From Rickettsiales bacterium (GTDB taxonomy: Bacteria; Pseudomonadota; Alphaproteobacteria; TMED127), in contig NZGH01000054.1 in assembly GCA_002690875.1 (NCBI GenBank), forward strand, positions 3,012 through 40,715: 37,704 nt of DNA, given 5' to 3'. Under the pieces are notes generated by a model. The model saw only the letters and a program-made list of their open reading frames with translations. It had not been told where the DNA came from and ran no database searches. Made by a program: the position numbers and the translations under genes. Position 1 is the stretch's first letter. Every line of letters starts with the position of its first letter. This document shows, one piece after another, positions 14,254 through 24,313 of the stretch.

Positions 14254-15627
14254 CTTTTTTGGTAACCATGTAATTATTTCAGGGAAGTTATACAAAATCA
14301 CTAATAAAAAAATTTGTATGAATATATACGGAATTACTCCGTAGTAAATATCAGCAGTTTTTATCTCTTTGGGAGCTACTCCTCTTAAATAAAATAGTGC
14401 AAAACCAAAAGGTGGTGTCAAAAAACTAGTCTGTAAATTAATTGCGAACATCAATGCTAGCCATATTGGATCATAACCCATTGAAATGAGAGATGGGCCA
14501 ACAATAGGAACTATAACAAAAACTATTTGAAAGAAATCTAAAAAAAACCCTAAAATAAAAATGGTAACCATAACTATAATTAAAGAATTTATTTTTGCTC
14601 CTGGTATTTCAGTAAGAAAATCTTCAACAATTAAATCTCCACCAAACCCTCGAAAAACAAGTGAAAAAAGGGATGCGCCAATAAGTATAAAAAATACCAT
14701 TGAATTTATTTTTAGAGTTTCTTTGCAGGATTGTTTCAAAATTTTAAAATCAAGACTCTTTTTTGCAAATGAGATTATGGTTGCTCCCAATGCTCCTAAC
14801 GAAGCAGATTCAGTTGGGGTAGCAACCCCAAAAAGTATTGAGCCCAAAACTAATACAATTAAAATTAAAGGAGGAAAAATTACACCAAAAACTTCTTTAA
14901 AAGTTATATTATCTTGATTTGACTTTACAATCGGAAAATTATTAGGCCTAAAAAAAGAACAAATCATAATCCAAACACTGTAAAAAATTACTAAAATTAA
15001 CCCAGGAAAAATTGCACCAGCAAATAGGTCGACGCTACTAACAGGGTCCGGGGCCAGGTTTCCAGAAATTTGTGAGGCTTGTTCATTAGCTCCTTGAAAA
15101 ATATCAGCTAAAAGAACTAAAACAATTGACGGTGGAATAATTTGACCAAGAGTACCACTGGCACAAATAATACCCGCTGAAATTCTTTTATTATAATTCC
15201 ATTTTAACATCAGAGGAAGACTAAGTATTCCCATTGTTACAACTGTTGCACCTACGATACCAGTTGACGCTGCCATTAAAACACCTACAAATAAAATTGA
15301 GTATACAAGTCCACCACGAATATTTCCCCAAAGTTTAGACATGTTTTCTAGAAGTGAATTCGCTATTCCTGACTTTTCTAACATTACACCCATATAAATG
15401 AATAAAGGAACTGCTATTAAAGTTTCATTCGTAATTATTCCAAAAACTCTATTAGGCAGAACATTCAGAAGAACCAAAGGGAAAAGGTCTACAAAATAAC
15501 CTAAAATAGCAACAAAAATTGCCGTACCAGCTAATGTCAAAGCAACTGGATAACCTGCTATTAAAAAGATTGCCAAAAGAAAAAAAAGTAAAAAAGAAAA
15601 AAATTCGTGAGTAATAAAATTCATCAC
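14248..15627 (-). CDS. dctM: TRAP transporter large membrane subunit (DctM)
   Basis: The multi-spanning permease subunit of a TRAP transporter, which uses a sodium or proton gradient. It has 459 residues, about a dozen hydrophobic segments, and DctM-family stretches such as LIAVPLFIYMGVMLEKSG and CASGTLGQIIPPSIVLVLLA. PTESASLGALGATI in the second half is also typical. Its ATG overlaps the dctQ stop (ATGA). The matching binding-protein gene is on the opposite strand and meets it tail to tail, so the two halves of one transporter are not in one operon. Confidence 0.95.
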   Translation of the reverse strand: MMNFITHEFFSFLLFFLLAIFLIAGYPVALTLAGTAIFVAILGYFVDLFPLVLLNVLPNRVFGIITNETLIAVPLFIYMGVMLEKSGIANSLLENMSKLWGNIRGGLVYSILFVGVLMAASTGIVGATVVTMGILSLPLMLKWNYNKRISAGIICASGTLGQIIPPSIVLVLLADIFQGANEQASQISGNLAPDPVSSVDLFAGAIFPGLILVIFYSVWIMICSFFRPNNFPIVKSNQDNITFKEVFGVIFPPLILIVLVLGSILFGVATPTESASLGALGATIISFAKKSLDFKILKQSCKETLKINSMVFFILIGASLFSLVFRGFGGDLIVEDFLTEIPGAKINSLIIVMVTIFILGFFLDFFQIVFVIVPIVGPSLISMGYDPIWLALMFAINLQTSFLTPPFGFALFYLRGVAPKEIKTADIYYGVIPYIFIQIFLLVILYNFPEIITWLPKKL

Positions 15628-16115
15628 TTTTTCCTCAAGAAATTTAAAATTTGTCTTGAAAGTTCAAAAAAAAGAAGAACACCCATTAAAAAAATAAAAA
15701 ACTTTAATATGAAAATAAATGGTAGTCCTCCAGATTCTTTTGAGCTTTCATTTAGCAAAAAAGATCTGTAAAAATAATCAAATCCTTTAAAAATTAAAAT
15801 AAAGCTTACAGGTAGTCCAAATAGAAGGATTCCAATAAAGTTGATTTTTTTTTTAACTTTTTCTTTAAATGATCTATATAATAAGTCTATTCTGACATGT
15901 TCATCTGCGTTTAAAGTATAAGCTAAACCTAGAAGAATAAAAATCGCGTGAATCCAGATATATAAGTCTTGAAGCCAAATAAAGCCTATTGAAAAAACAT
16001 ATCTAAGAATAACCGAAATTGATACTAAAATTATTAATAATAAAATAAGAAAAGAGCCTATTTTACCTGATTTTTTACTAATTAAATTTAAAGTATCTCT
16101 TAATTTTTCTATCAC
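15624..16115 (-). CDS. dctQ: TRAP transporter small membrane subunit (DctQ)
   Basis: A 163-residue protein with four hydrophobic segments, typical of DctQ subunits that pair with DctM. Residues 19-40 (KIGSFLILLLIILVSISVIL) form the first membrane span. The WLQDLYIWIHAIFILLGLAY stretch and NADEHVRIDLLY motif are characteristic. It is the first gene of the dctQM pair, divergent from bL36 with a 64-base gap. No clear promoter could be assigned in that gap. Confidence 0.92.
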   Translation of the reverse strand: MIEKLRDTLNLISKKSGKIGSFLILLLIILVSISVILRYVFSIGFIWLQDLYIWIHAIFILLGLAYTLNADEHVRIDLLYRSFKEKVKKKINFIGILLFGLPVSFILIFKGFDYFYRSFLLNESSKESGGLPFIFILKFFIFLMGVLLFFELSRQILNFLRKK

Positions 16116-16179
16116 TCGAGGATAGTAATATATTTTCTGTAATTGACAAATTCTAATAATTATTTATTTTACGTCTATA

Positions 16180-16305
16180 ATGAAAGTTTTAAGATCAATT
16201 AAATCTGCTAAATTAAGACATAGAGACTGCAGAGTAGTTAAAAGAAAAGGCAGGTTATATGTTATAAATAAAACCGACTCAAGGTTTAAAGCAAGGCAAG
16301 GCTAG
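16180..16305 (+). CDS. rpmJ: 50S ribosomal protein bL36
   Basis: A 41-residue ribosomal protein: [20 protein letters not shown] followed by [20 protein letters not shown] and a final Gly. Only one cysteine remains, so this is the zinc-free form usual in alphaproteobacteria. Its stop codon TAG and the stop codon of the convergent pyruvate kinase gene overlap in the palindrome CTAG (16302-16305). Confidence 0.95.
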   Translation: MKVLRSIKSAKLRHRDCRVVKRKGRLYVINKTDSRFKARQG

Positions 16306-17717
16306 TTAATTTTTGCGATTCTTAAATTATTTGTTGAACCTGATACTCCAATAGGTGCACCAGCTGTAATCACTACATAATCTCCCTTTTTTACAATCCC
16401 TTCTTTTTTTGCCAATTCACAGGCATTATTAATCATACCCGAAAAACTTTTTGGTTCCAGTGCATGAATAGTATGAACACCCCAGATTAGTGCTAATTGC
16501 CTAGCAGTAATTCTTTCGGGTGAAAGACCAATAATCGGCACAGTAGGTCTTTCCCTAGCTGCTCTTTTTGCGGTAGCGCCAGATCTTGTATAAGTGAAAA
16601 TCGCTTTAGCTAAAACAGTTTTAACTACTTGCGATGCTGCGGAACTTATTGCGTCAGAGGTTGTTTCTTCAAGTTTAATTTGTTTACTTTCTAAAATTTG
16701 TCTATATGAGTCGTCATTTTCAACACCTCTAATTATTCTGTTCATAATTTTAACGGATTCAACAGGAAATTTTCCAGAAGCCGTTTCTGCGGATAGCATA
16801 AGACAATCGGCAGCATCAAAAACTGCTGTTGCTACATCTGATGCTTCTGCTCGAGTGGGAGAGGGTGATTCTATCATTGAATCAAGCATCTGTGTTGCTA
16901 CAACAACTGGAATTCCAAAATCCCTGCATGATTGTACTATTTTTTTTTGTATAATAGGAACTTCCTCTGGAGGCATTTCAACACCTAAATCACCTCTAGC
17001 AACCATTGCAGCATCACAGTATTTTAGGATTTCGTTCATATTTTTTATTGCCATAGGTTTTTCAAATTTAGCCATTATTCCTGTTTGGTTTCCAACGTAT
17101 TTTTTTAAATCATTTATATCTTTTGCCTTTTGCACGAAAGATAGAGCAATGTAATCAAGACTCAAATCTAAGCAAAACTTTAAGTCCCTTATATCTTTTT
17201 CTGTAAGAGAGGACATCTTGACAAAGGTTTCAGGTATGTTAACGCCTTTTTTATTAGAAATTTTGCCTCCGACTAAAACTTCAGTTATTATTTTGTCTGA
17301 TAAAACTTTATTTATATTTAGAATAATTTTTCCATCATCAATTAAAATTTTGTTATTTTTCTTTACAGACTTAAAAATTTCTTTATGGGGAAGAAAAACT
17401 CTATTTTGGTCGCCTTCTATTGGATTTAAATCTAAAACAAATTTTTGATTATTTTTTAGAATCACATGTGTTTTTTTAAACATACCAATTCTAATTTTTG
17501 GACCTTGAAGGTCACCAAGAATTGCTATGGGTCTTCCCAATCTTTTTTCATATTGTCGGATGTGAAAAACTCTTTTTCTATGATCTTCATGAGTACCATG
17601 ACTAAAATTAAGCCTAAATATATCTGCACCTGCTTGAAAAAGAGAATGTATTTTGATAGGAGAGGATGAACTAGGTCCCAAAGTAGCAATTATTTTAGTA
17701 TTTCTTTTCCTCAACAT
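16302..17717 (-). CDS. pyk: Pyruvate kinase
   Basis: Catalyses phosphoenolpyruvate + ADP to pyruvate + ATP, the last step of glycolysis. The 471-residue protein carries the N-terminal [10 protein letters not shown] motif, FRLNFSHG, the active-site segment [11 protein letters not shown] with its catalytic Lys, and [32 protein letters not shown] and [11 protein letters not shown] follow. The C-terminal regulatory-type domain ends with [19 protein letters not shown]. The length is normal. It is transcribed alone, divergent from the N-formylglutamate amidohydrolase gene and convergent with bL36. Confidence 0.98.
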   Translation of the reverse strand: MLRKRNTKIIATLGPSSSSPIKIHSLFQAGADIFRLNFSHGTHEDHRKRVFHIRQYEKRLGRPIAILGDLQGPKIRIGMFKKTHVILKNNQKFVLDLNPIEGDQNRVFLPHKEIFKSVKKNNKILIDDGKIILNINKVLSDKIITEVLVGGKISNKKGVNIPETFVKMSSLTEKDIRDLKFCLDLSLDYIALSFVQKAKDINDLKKYVGNQTGIMAKFEKPMAIKNMNEILKYCDAAMVARGDLGVEMPPEEVPIIQKKIVQSCRDFGIPVVVATQMLDSMIESPSPTRAEASDVATAVFDAADCLMLSAETASGKFPVESVKIMNRIIRGVENDDSYRQILESKQIKLEETTSDAISSAASQVVKTVLAKAIFTYTRSGATAKRAARERPTVPIIGLSPERITARQLALIWGVHTIHALEPKSFSGMINNACELAKKEGIVKKGDYVVITAGAPIGVSGSTNNLRIAKIN

Positions 17718-17771
17718 AACTTAATTTTCTGATTATTATAGTTAACAAATTAAAAATTGTTATCTTAAATT

Positions 17772-18512
17772 ATGAAAAAAGTTTTTACAGCAAACGAATT
17801 TGACAAAGGGAGAAGTCAAAAACATATAATATTTTTATGCGATCATGCATCTAATAACATACCAAAATCTTACAAAAGCTTAGGTTTATCTGACAAGGTA
17901 TTAAACTCTCATATTTCTTGGGATATTGGAGCTAGAGAGTTATGTGTAAAACTTAGTCAAGCATTAGGTCAAAGTTATTTTTATGCAAATTTTTCAAGAT
18001 TACTAATTGATCCTAACAGACATTTACTTTCAAGTGATTTGATAGTTTCTGATTCATGGGGACAAGCTATCCCAGGAAACATAGGAATCCCATTCGAAAA
18101 AAGAAAAAAAAGAATAAAAGTCTTTTATAATTGTTACCACCAAAACCTTAAAAAATTTATAAGTAAAAAAAAAGAACAACATAAAAAGATTTATTTGATA
18201 GCAATTCATTCATTTACAAAAAAAACTTTTTCAGAAAATAGGGGGGTAGAAATAGGTTTACTTTACAATAAAAATATCGAACTACTTTTATACTTGCAGA
18301 ACAAGCTTCAACAAAAAAAAATTCACTTTGGAAGGAATTTCCCATATTCAGGTTTTTTCTACAACTACACTTTAGATAAACATTCAAATTATGGGCATAT
18401 AGATAATATTTCAATCGAAATAAGAAACGATTTGATTTGTACATCAAAAGGAATTAAAAAATACAGTAATATATTTTTAAAAATCTTTGAAAGTTTGATT
18501 AATGATAGATAA
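17772..18512 (+). CDS. N-formylglutamate amidohydrolase family protein
   Basis: Family members hydrolyse N-formylglutamate to glutamate and formate, in histidine breakdown or related roles. The 246-residue protein has the family signatures: FLCDHASNNIPKSYKSLGL near the N-terminus, HISWDIGARELC, SRLLIDPNR, and IAIHSFTKKTFSENRGVEIG. No other histidine-utilisation genes are nearby, so the true substrate may differ. The DUF1244 gene begins inside its 3' end (11-base overlap), and an epimerase gene follows in the same coupled run. Confidence 0.9.
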   Translation: MKKVFTANEFDKGRSQKHIIFLCDHASNNIPKSYKSLGLSDKVLNSHISWDIGARELCVKLSQALGQSYFYANFSRLLIDPNRHLLSSDLIVSDSWGQAIPGNIGIPFEKRKKRIKVFYNCYHQNLKKFISKKKEQHKKIYLIAIHSFTKKTFSENRGVEIGLLYNKNIELLLYLQNKLQQKKIHFGRNFPYSGFFYNYTLDKHSNYGHIDNISIEIRNDLICTSKGIKKYSNIFLKIFESLINDR

Positions 18513-18759
18513 AGATGAAAAAACAATTTTAGAAGCAGCTACATTCAGGAGACTAATTGATCATCTTAAAAAAAATACTGATCTTCAAAATATTGATTTA
18601 ATGAATTTAGCTGGTTTCTGTCGAAACTGTTTGTCAAAGTGGATGGTCGAAGAAGCAGAAAAAAAAAATATGAAACTGGATTACGAAGAAGTAAGAAATG
18701 AGATATATGGGATGAATTATTCCGAGTGGAAAAAAAAATATCAAAAGCCTATTGATTAA
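18502..18759 (+). CDS. DUF1244 family protein
   Basis: A small helical cytosolic protein of 85 residues. The family core is seen in FRRLIDHLKKNTDLQNIDLM and NLAGFCRNCLSKWMVEEAEK, including the conserved FCRNC/KW signature; the two cysteines may matter for function. The role is not established. It overlaps the amidohydrolase stop and its own stop overlaps the epimerase start (TAATG), so it is the middle gene of a three-gene unit. Confidence 0.9.
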   Translation: MIDKDEKTILEAATFRRLIDHLKKNTDLQNIDLMNLAGFCRNCLSKWMVEEAEKKNMKLDYEEVRNEIYGMNYSEWKKKYQKPID

Positions 18760-19718
18760 TGAATTTTCTTATTACAGGTTCAGCTGGCTTTATTGGTTTT
18801 CATCTAAGTGAATTTCTTTTAAAAAAAAATCATTCTGTTTTCGGTGTGGATGATTTAAATAATTACTACGATGTAAAATTAAAAAAGGCTAGGCTAAATT
18901 TATTAAAAAAATATAAAAATTTTTTTTTTTTTAAAAAGAAAATCGAAGACATTAAGATTGTTGACTTTTTTAGAAAGAAAAAAATTGATATTATTATTAA
19001 CCTGGCAGCACAAGCAGGTGTAAGACATTCTTTAAAGAACCCATATATTTACATAAACTCAAATATCCTTGGACAGGTAAATTTACTTGAATTAGCTAGA
19101 GAATTGAAAATTAAAAAATATATCTATGCTAGTTCATCATCTGTTTATGGCGGTAATAAATCTCTACCATTTTCAGTTAAAGATAGAGTTGATAAACCTA
19201 TATCATTATATGCTGCTTCAAAGAAATCAACTGAGCTTATCGCAGAATATTATTCACATTTATATAAAATTAAATCGATTGGTTTGAGATTTTTTACAGT
19301 TTATGGACCTTGGGGAAGACCGGATATGGCTACTTTCATTTTTACAAAGAATATTATTAATGGAAAACCGATTGATATTTTTAATCATGGAAAAATGAAG
19401 AGAGATTTTACTTATATTGACGATATTATTTCAGGTGTTTATGGAGCCATCTATTTTAAGATGGAAAAACTTCATAATGTTTATAATTTAGGTAATAGTA
19501 AACCAGAGGCTTTATTAGAATTCATTAAACTGATTGAAAAAAATTTAAATATGAAAGCAATAAAGAATTTTCTTCCCCTCCAACCCGGTGATGTGCCGGC
19601 AACCTTTGCTGATATATCAGAAAGTATCAATGATCTTAAATTTGTGCCTAAAATTGAAATAAATGAGGGTATTCCTAGATTTATACAATGGTTTAAAAAG
19701 TACTACAAACTATTATAA
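18759..19718 (+). CDS. NAD-dependent epimerase, UDP-glucuronate 4-epimerase type
   Basis: Short-chain dehydrogenase-type sugar-nucleotide epimerase of 319 residues. It has the nucleotide-binding GSAGFIGFH motif at residues 7-15, NLAAQAGVRHSLKNP (the RHS segment is typical of UDP-glucuronate 4-epimerases), the catalytic YAASK and the FFTVYGPWGRPDMA stretch. The likely reaction is UDP-glucuronate to UDP-galacturonate for surface polysaccharide. No glycan cluster surrounds it. Its end overlaps the convergent acyl-CoA synthetase by 16 bases. Confidence 0.88.
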   Translation: MNFLITGSAGFIGFHLSEFLLKKNHSVFGVDDLNNYYDVKLKKARLNLLKKYKNFFFFKKKIEDIKIVDFFRKKKIDIIINLAAQAGVRHSLKNPYIYINSNILGQVNLLELARELKIKKYIYASSSSVYGGNKSLPFSVKDRVDKPISLYAASKKSTELIAEYYSHLYKIKSIGLRFFTVYGPWGRPDMATFIFTKNIINGKPIDIFNHGKMKRDFTYIDDIISGVYGAIYFKMEKLHNVYNLGNSKPEALLEFIKLIEKNLNMKAIKNFLPLQPGDVPATFADISESINDLKFVPKIEINEGIPRFIQWFKKYYKLL

Positions 19719-21403
19719 AGTTTATTTATCTTTTCCTGATAAAAATCCAAAACTTTTTTTCTTTTAATCTTCATTGTTTGAGTCATTAAACCATTTTCAT
19801 AAGATAACTCTTGATCAAGAACTAAAAACTTTCTAATTCTTTCAATAGAATTAAGATTCTTGTTAACAATTTCTAAAACTCTTTTCAAATCTTTCTCATT
19901 ATTTCCATCGCTTATTTTTATTAAAGCAACTAAATATGGTCTATTATCTCCATAGACAACTACTTGAGAAATTTCATTGAAACTCATTAAAATATTTTCT
20001 ATTCTTTGACCAGAAATATTGTCTCCCCCAGAGGTTATAATTAAATCTTTTTTTCTTCCAGTGATAATAATTCTTCCCTTTTTATCAATTTCACCCAAAT
20101 CTCCTGTATGTAACCAACCATTAATTATAGTTTTTTTTGAGATGACAGGCTTTCTCCAATAACCCTGCATTAAATTTTTTCCTTTAACTAATATTTCTCC
20201 CTCTTTAGAGATTTTAACCTTGACATTCCTTACAGGGGGACCAACTGATCTGGGATCATTTGAATTTTTTCTGTTACAACTTATGAGAGGGGAAGCTTCG
20301 GTTTGTCCATAACCCTGAAGTAAATTAAGATTCAGTTTGTTAAAAAAAAATCCAATTTCAGGATTCAGAGCTGCGCCACCTGAGATTAGAATTTTAATTT
20401 TACCACCTAAAAGGTTATTTATTTTTTTTTTTAAAATTAGTTTTATAAAAAATTCTGATAGAAAGTTCTCTAAAGGATTATGTTTTTTTTTTGAGTTTAA
20501 ATTATCAAATATAACTTTGAGAAAAAAAGAAATTATAAAGTTTGATTTAGTAATTTGTAGTTTAATTTTTTTAAAAATGTTTTCATATAACCTAGGCACT
20601 GCTGATAATATTGTTGGCTTTATTTCTTTAATTTCATTTAATAATTTATCCATAGAGCTACAAAAGTAAATTTGAGCACAAATTAGAATAGGAAAGTATA
20701 ACCCTGCCATTCTTTCATAAGAATGAGATAAAGGTAAAAAAGAAATAAACCTTTCATTATCAAGATCAAATTCATCCATAATTTCTAATGCCCCATATAG
20801 ATTATGCATTATTGATTCATGAGTAAGTACAACGCCCTTTGGGTTCCCTGTTGTACCTGAAGTGTAAATTATTGAAGAAACTTGATCCTTTTCTATTACA
20901 ATATTTTTTGTTTTTGTTGTTGTTTTACTTAAGATGTTATTATAATTTTCAAAAATATTAGAAGTTTCAATTGTAATTATCTTTTTTTGCCAATTTTTTA
21001 AATAAGATTTGTTTTTTTTATATATATTTTCATTTTCTATAACAATAAATTTAGGTTTGCAGTCATTTATAATAAACGCGTTATCGTGTTGATTGTTTGT
21101 GACAAAACTTGGAACCGTTATTGCTCCTACAGACATAATAGCTAAGTCAAACTCAACCCACTCAATTCTGTTACTTGAGAGTAAAAAAACTCTGTCCCCT
21201 TTTTTTATTCCATTATTCAAGAGATGATTTTTTATTTTTTCTATTTTTTTTTTTATTTCTAAATAATTATTTGGAATCCAACTATTATTTTTTTTTTTAA
21301 AAAAAATTTTTTGATGTGGTTTTTTTTCTACGTAAAAGTTGAAGATATCAACTAAGTTTTTCGAATTTTTTAAAATACTTGAAATTTCAGTTTTTTTTGT
21401 CAT
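19703..21403 (-). CDS. Long-chain acyl-CoA synthetase (AMP-forming)
   Basis: Activates fatty acids to acyl-CoA through an acyl-AMP intermediate. The 566-residue protein has the P-loop-like YTSGTTGNPKGVVLTH near residue 180, GYGQTEASP in the middle, the adenylate-binding WLHTGDLGEIDKKGRIIITG, and GRKKDLIITSGGDNI. Layout and length agree with FadD/FACS enzymes. A typical C-terminal catalytic lysine region lies in QTMKIKRKKV. Its start is about 30 bases from the divergent pepF start, so promoters for both genes must overlap or lie in coding sequence. Confidence 0.94.
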   Translation of the reverse strand: MTKKTEISSILKNSKNLVDIFNFYVEKKPHQKIFFKKKNNSWIPNNYLEIKKKIEKIKNHLLNNGIKKGDRVFLLSSNRIEWVEFDLAIMSVGAITVPSFVTNNQHDNAFIINDCKPKFIVIENENIYKKNKSYLKNWQKKIITIETSNIFENYNNILSKTTTKTKNIVIEKDQVSSIIYTSGTTGNPKGVVLTHESIMHNLYGALEIMDEFDLDNERFISFLPLSHSYERMAGLYFPILICAQIYFCSSMDKLLNEIKEIKPTILSAVPRLYENIFKKIKLQITKSNFIISFFLKVIFDNLNSKKKHNPLENFLSEFFIKLILKKKINNLLGGKIKILISGGAALNPEIGFFFNKLNLNLLQGYGQTEASPLISCNRKNSNDPRSVGPPVRNVKVKISKEGEILVKGKNLMQGYWRKPVISKKTIINGWLHTGDLGEIDKKGRIIITGRKKDLIITSGGDNISGQRIENILMSFNEISQVVVYGDNRPYLVALIKISDGNNEKDLKRVLEIVNKNLNSIERIRKFLVLDQELSYENGLMTQTMKIKRKKVLDFYQEKINKLYNSL

Positions 21404-21432
21404 TTATACCATATAATTTCCAGAATATGCAT

Positions 21433-23178
21433 ATGAATTTACCCACTTGGAATCTTAACGAATTTTACTCATCATTTAAAGATAAGCAAATTAATAAAGA
21501 TCTTCACAACCTTAAAAAAAAAATTAATCTTTTTGCAAATAAGTACAAAGGCAAACTTGAAAAATTAAAAAATCAACAATTAATCAATACCTTAGTCGAA
21601 TTTGAAAAAATTGAAGAAATGACTCTGAAACTTAAAAGTTATGCTTATCTAGAGTATTGTACTGATCAGCTTGACAATAAGAAAGCCAAATTTTATCAGT
21701 TTATCGAAGAATCTGTTTTAGACTGTGAAAAAGATATAATATTTTATGGTATTGAATTAAATAGACTTAGTGATAAAAAAACATCTATATTTTCAAAAAC
21801 TAAGTATAAAAATTGGATTAAAAATCACAAGAAGTTTAAAAAATTTCAAAAATCTGAAAATATTGAAAGAATTTTGGCTGAAAAGTCGCTCACTAGTGCA
21901 TCTGCTTGGGTTAGATTTTTCGATCAGGTAATGACGCGCTTAAAGTTTGAGATTAATGGAAAAGTTTTCTCAGAAACAGAAGTACTTAACTTGTTAAGTT
22001 CTCACAATAAAATTGAAAGAAAAAATGCTGCTGAAGTTTTTGGAAAAACCCTTAAAGAGAATATTTTTAATTTCTCTTTTATAATTAACACAATTTCTAA
22101 AGATCTTGATATTGAAAAAAACGTCAGAGGTTTTGAGTATTCTGAATCCTCAAGACATCTTTATAATCAAATTGAAAAGTCTGATATTGATTCTTTAGTT
22201 AAAACAGCTACGCAAAATTATAGCGATGTATGTCATAGGTATTATAAATATAAGGCTAAATATTTTGGAGAAGCTAAGCTTAATTATTGGGACAGAAATG
22301 CACCATACCCAGGTTACAAGGAACCAAAAATAACTTGGGAGGAAGCTAAGAGTATTGTAATCAAATCTTACTCATGTTTTGATAAAAGATTTGGAGAGAT
22401 TGTTAAAAAATTCTTTGATAATTCATGGATAGATGCGCGTGTTGTTAAAGGCAAAACATCTGGCGCTTTTTCTCACCCTACAGTGCCAAGTTGCAACCCA
22501 AAAATTTTATTAAATTTTCAAGGGAAAATTAGAGATGTAATGACATTGGCTCACGAATTAGGTCATGGAGTACATCAGTTTTTAGCTAACAGAAACGGCG
22601 TTTTGTTAGCTGATACACCCCTTACCTTGGCAGAAACAGCCAGTGTTTTTGGAGAAATGTTGACATTCAAGTCACTTTTGAACAATGCAAAAAACCCTGC
22701 TGAAAGAAAATTCTTATTGAGATCAAAGATCGAAGATATGCTAAATACAGTTTTTCGTCAAATTGCTTTTTTCAAATTCGAAAGAGAACTACATTATAAA
22801 AGATCTACTGAGGAACTAACCGATGAACAAATTTGTGAGATATGGATGAGCACACAAAAAGAATCACTTGGTAATGCTGTTGTCTTAGGCAAAAATTATA
22901 AATATTTTTGGGCCTATATTCCCCATTTTATTCATTCCCCATTTTATGTCTATGCCTATGCATTTGGAGATTGTCTAGTAAACTCATTATACTCAAAATA
23001 TGAAGAAGGCGACTCATCTTTTAATGATAAATATTTTGATTTACTTAAATCCGGAGGTTCAATAGATTATAAAACTCATTTAAAAAAGTTTGACTTAAAC
23101 CCAAAAGATAAAAATTTTTGGCAATTAGGTATGGATTTAATTAAAAATCTTATGGATGAGCTTGATAAATTAGGATAA
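21433..23178 (+). CDS. pepF: Oligoendopeptidase F (M3 family metallopeptidase)
   Basis: Cytosolic zinc peptidase that degrades oligopeptides. The protein has 581 residues from ATG 21433; ATG 21427, two codons earlier, is equally possible because neither has a visible ribosome site. The catalytic motif LAHELGHGVHQFLA (HELGH) is present and the downstream Glu lies in TLAETASVFGEM. YWDRNAPYPG and the C-terminal IPHFIHSPFYVYAYAFGDCL are typical of PepF. A pntAA gene follows 9 bases later. Confidence 0.95.
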   Translation: MNLPTWNLNEFYSSFKDKQINKDLHNLKKKINLFANKYKGKLEKLKNQQLINTLVEFEKIEEMTLKLKSYAYLEYCTDQLDNKKAKFYQFIEESVLDCEKDIIFYGIELNRLSDKKTSIFSKTKYKNWIKNHKKFKKFQKSENIERILAEKSLTSASAWVRFFDQVMTRLKFEINGKVFSETEVLNLLSSHNKIERKNAAEVFGKTLKENIFNFSFIINTISKDLDIEKNVRGFEYSESSRHLYNQIEKSDIDSLVKTATQNYSDVCHRYYKYKAKYFGEAKLNYWDRNAPYPGYKEPKITWEEAKSIVIKSYSCFDKRFGEIVKKFFDNSWIDARVVKGKTSGAFSHPTVPSCNPKILLNFQGKIRDVMTLAHELGHGVHQFLANRNGVLLADTPLTLAETASVFGEMLTFKSLLNNAKNPAERKFLLRSKIEDMLNTVFRQIAFFKFERELHYKRSTEELTDEQICEIWMSTQKESLGNAVVLGKNYKYFWAYIPHFIHSPFYVYAYAFGDCLVNSLYSKYEEGDSSFNDKYFDLLKSGGSIDYKTHLKKFDLNPKDKNFWQLGMDLIKNLMDELDKLG

Positions 23179-23187
23179 GTTGTGTCA

Positions 23188-24300
23188 ATGAAATTAGTAG
23201 TACCAACAGAATTATATGAAAATGAGAGTAGGGTAAGTATAACGCCTGACATAATTCCTTCTTTAATCAAGATGGGATTCAAGGTCTTTATTCAATCAAA
23301 CGCAGGCTTGGGTTCGTCCTACACTGATGATGATTATAAAAAAAGTGGTGCAGTTGTTTCCTCTAAACTAAATGATTTATACTCAAAAGCAGACTTAGTT
23401 ATAAAAATTCAGAGACCTTCCAAGCAAAAAAAAACCGACGAATTTAAATTTTTGAAGAATTGTAATGTCATTACATTACTGTACGAACAAAAATTTAAGA
23501 CTGAATTCTCCTCACTTAAAAAACTTAATATTAATGTTTTTGCACTTGAGAAAATGCCAAGAATTTCCCGGGCTCAAAGTATGGATGTTTTATCCTCGCA
23601 AAGTAATTTATCTGGATATAAAGCAGTTATTGACGCTGCTAGTTTGTTCAACAAAGCTTTCCCCCTAATGATGACCTCTGCCGGAACTGTGGCTCCTGCA
23701 AAAGTTTTAGTTATCGGGGCCGGAGTAGCGGGTCTTCAAGCTATTGCTACTGCAAAGAGACTAGGTGCAGTTGTTTCTTCTTTCGATGTTAGAGCTTCAA
23801 CAAAAGAACAGGTTGAGAGTTTAGGTGCAAAATTTATTCAGGTTGAGGAAAAGGGTGACTCTGGAGAAACTGCAGCTGGCTATGCAAAAGAGATGTCAGC
23901 AAGTTATAAAAAAAAGCAAGCAAAATTACTTGAGGACAGTATTGCAAAAACAGATATTGTTATAACGACAGCATTAATTCCAGGCAAACCTGCACCTAAA
24001 TTAATTTCAAAAAAAATGATTGAATTGATGAAAGTCGGTAGTGTAGTAGTTGATTTAGCCTCTGAATTTGGAGGCAACTGTGAACTTACGAAACATGGAG
24101 AAATAGTAGATTACAAATCGAAGAAAATTGTTGGTCCTAAAAATCTTCCTGCGACAGTTTCACAAGATTCTTCTAGACTATTTGCAAAAAATGTAATTAA
24201 CTTTCTGATGAACTCTTGTGAATCTGGTAAGTTTTCTGATTTTAACTGGGATGATGAGGTTGTTAAAGAAACTTGTGTGATTCGAAATTTTAAAAAATGA
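23188..24300 (+). CDS. pntAA: NAD(P) transhydrogenase alpha subunit part 1 (PntAA)
   Basis: The soluble NAD(H)-binding domain of proton-pumping transhydrogenase, which makes NADPH from NADH. The 370-residue protein starts MKLVVPTELYENESRVSITP. It carries the Rossmann motif VLVIGAGVAGLQAIATAKRL, and KPAPKLISKKMIELMKVGSV later. ATG 23188 is used rather than GTG 23182. As in alphaproteobacteria generally, the alpha subunit is split: the membrane part is encoded by the next gene. Confidence 0.96.
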   Translation: MKLVVPTELYENESRVSITPDIIPSLIKMGFKVFIQSNAGLGSSYTDDDYKKSGAVVSSKLNDLYSKADLVIKIQRPSKQKKTDEFKFLKNCNVITLLYEQKFKTEFSSLKKLNINVFALEKMPRISRAQSMDVLSSQSNLSGYKAVIDAASLFNKAFPLMMTSAGTVAPAKVLVIGAGVAGLQAIATAKRLGAVVSSFDVRASTKEQVESLGAKFIQVEEKGDSGETAAGYAKEMSASYKKKQAKLLEDSIAKTDIVITTALIPGKPAPKLISKKMIELMKVGSVVVDLASEFGGNCELTKHGEIVDYKSKKIVGPKNLPATVSQDSSRLFAKNVINFLMNSCESGKFSDFNWDDEVVKETCVIRNFKK

Positions 24301-24313
24301 AAGTAGAAATTTT

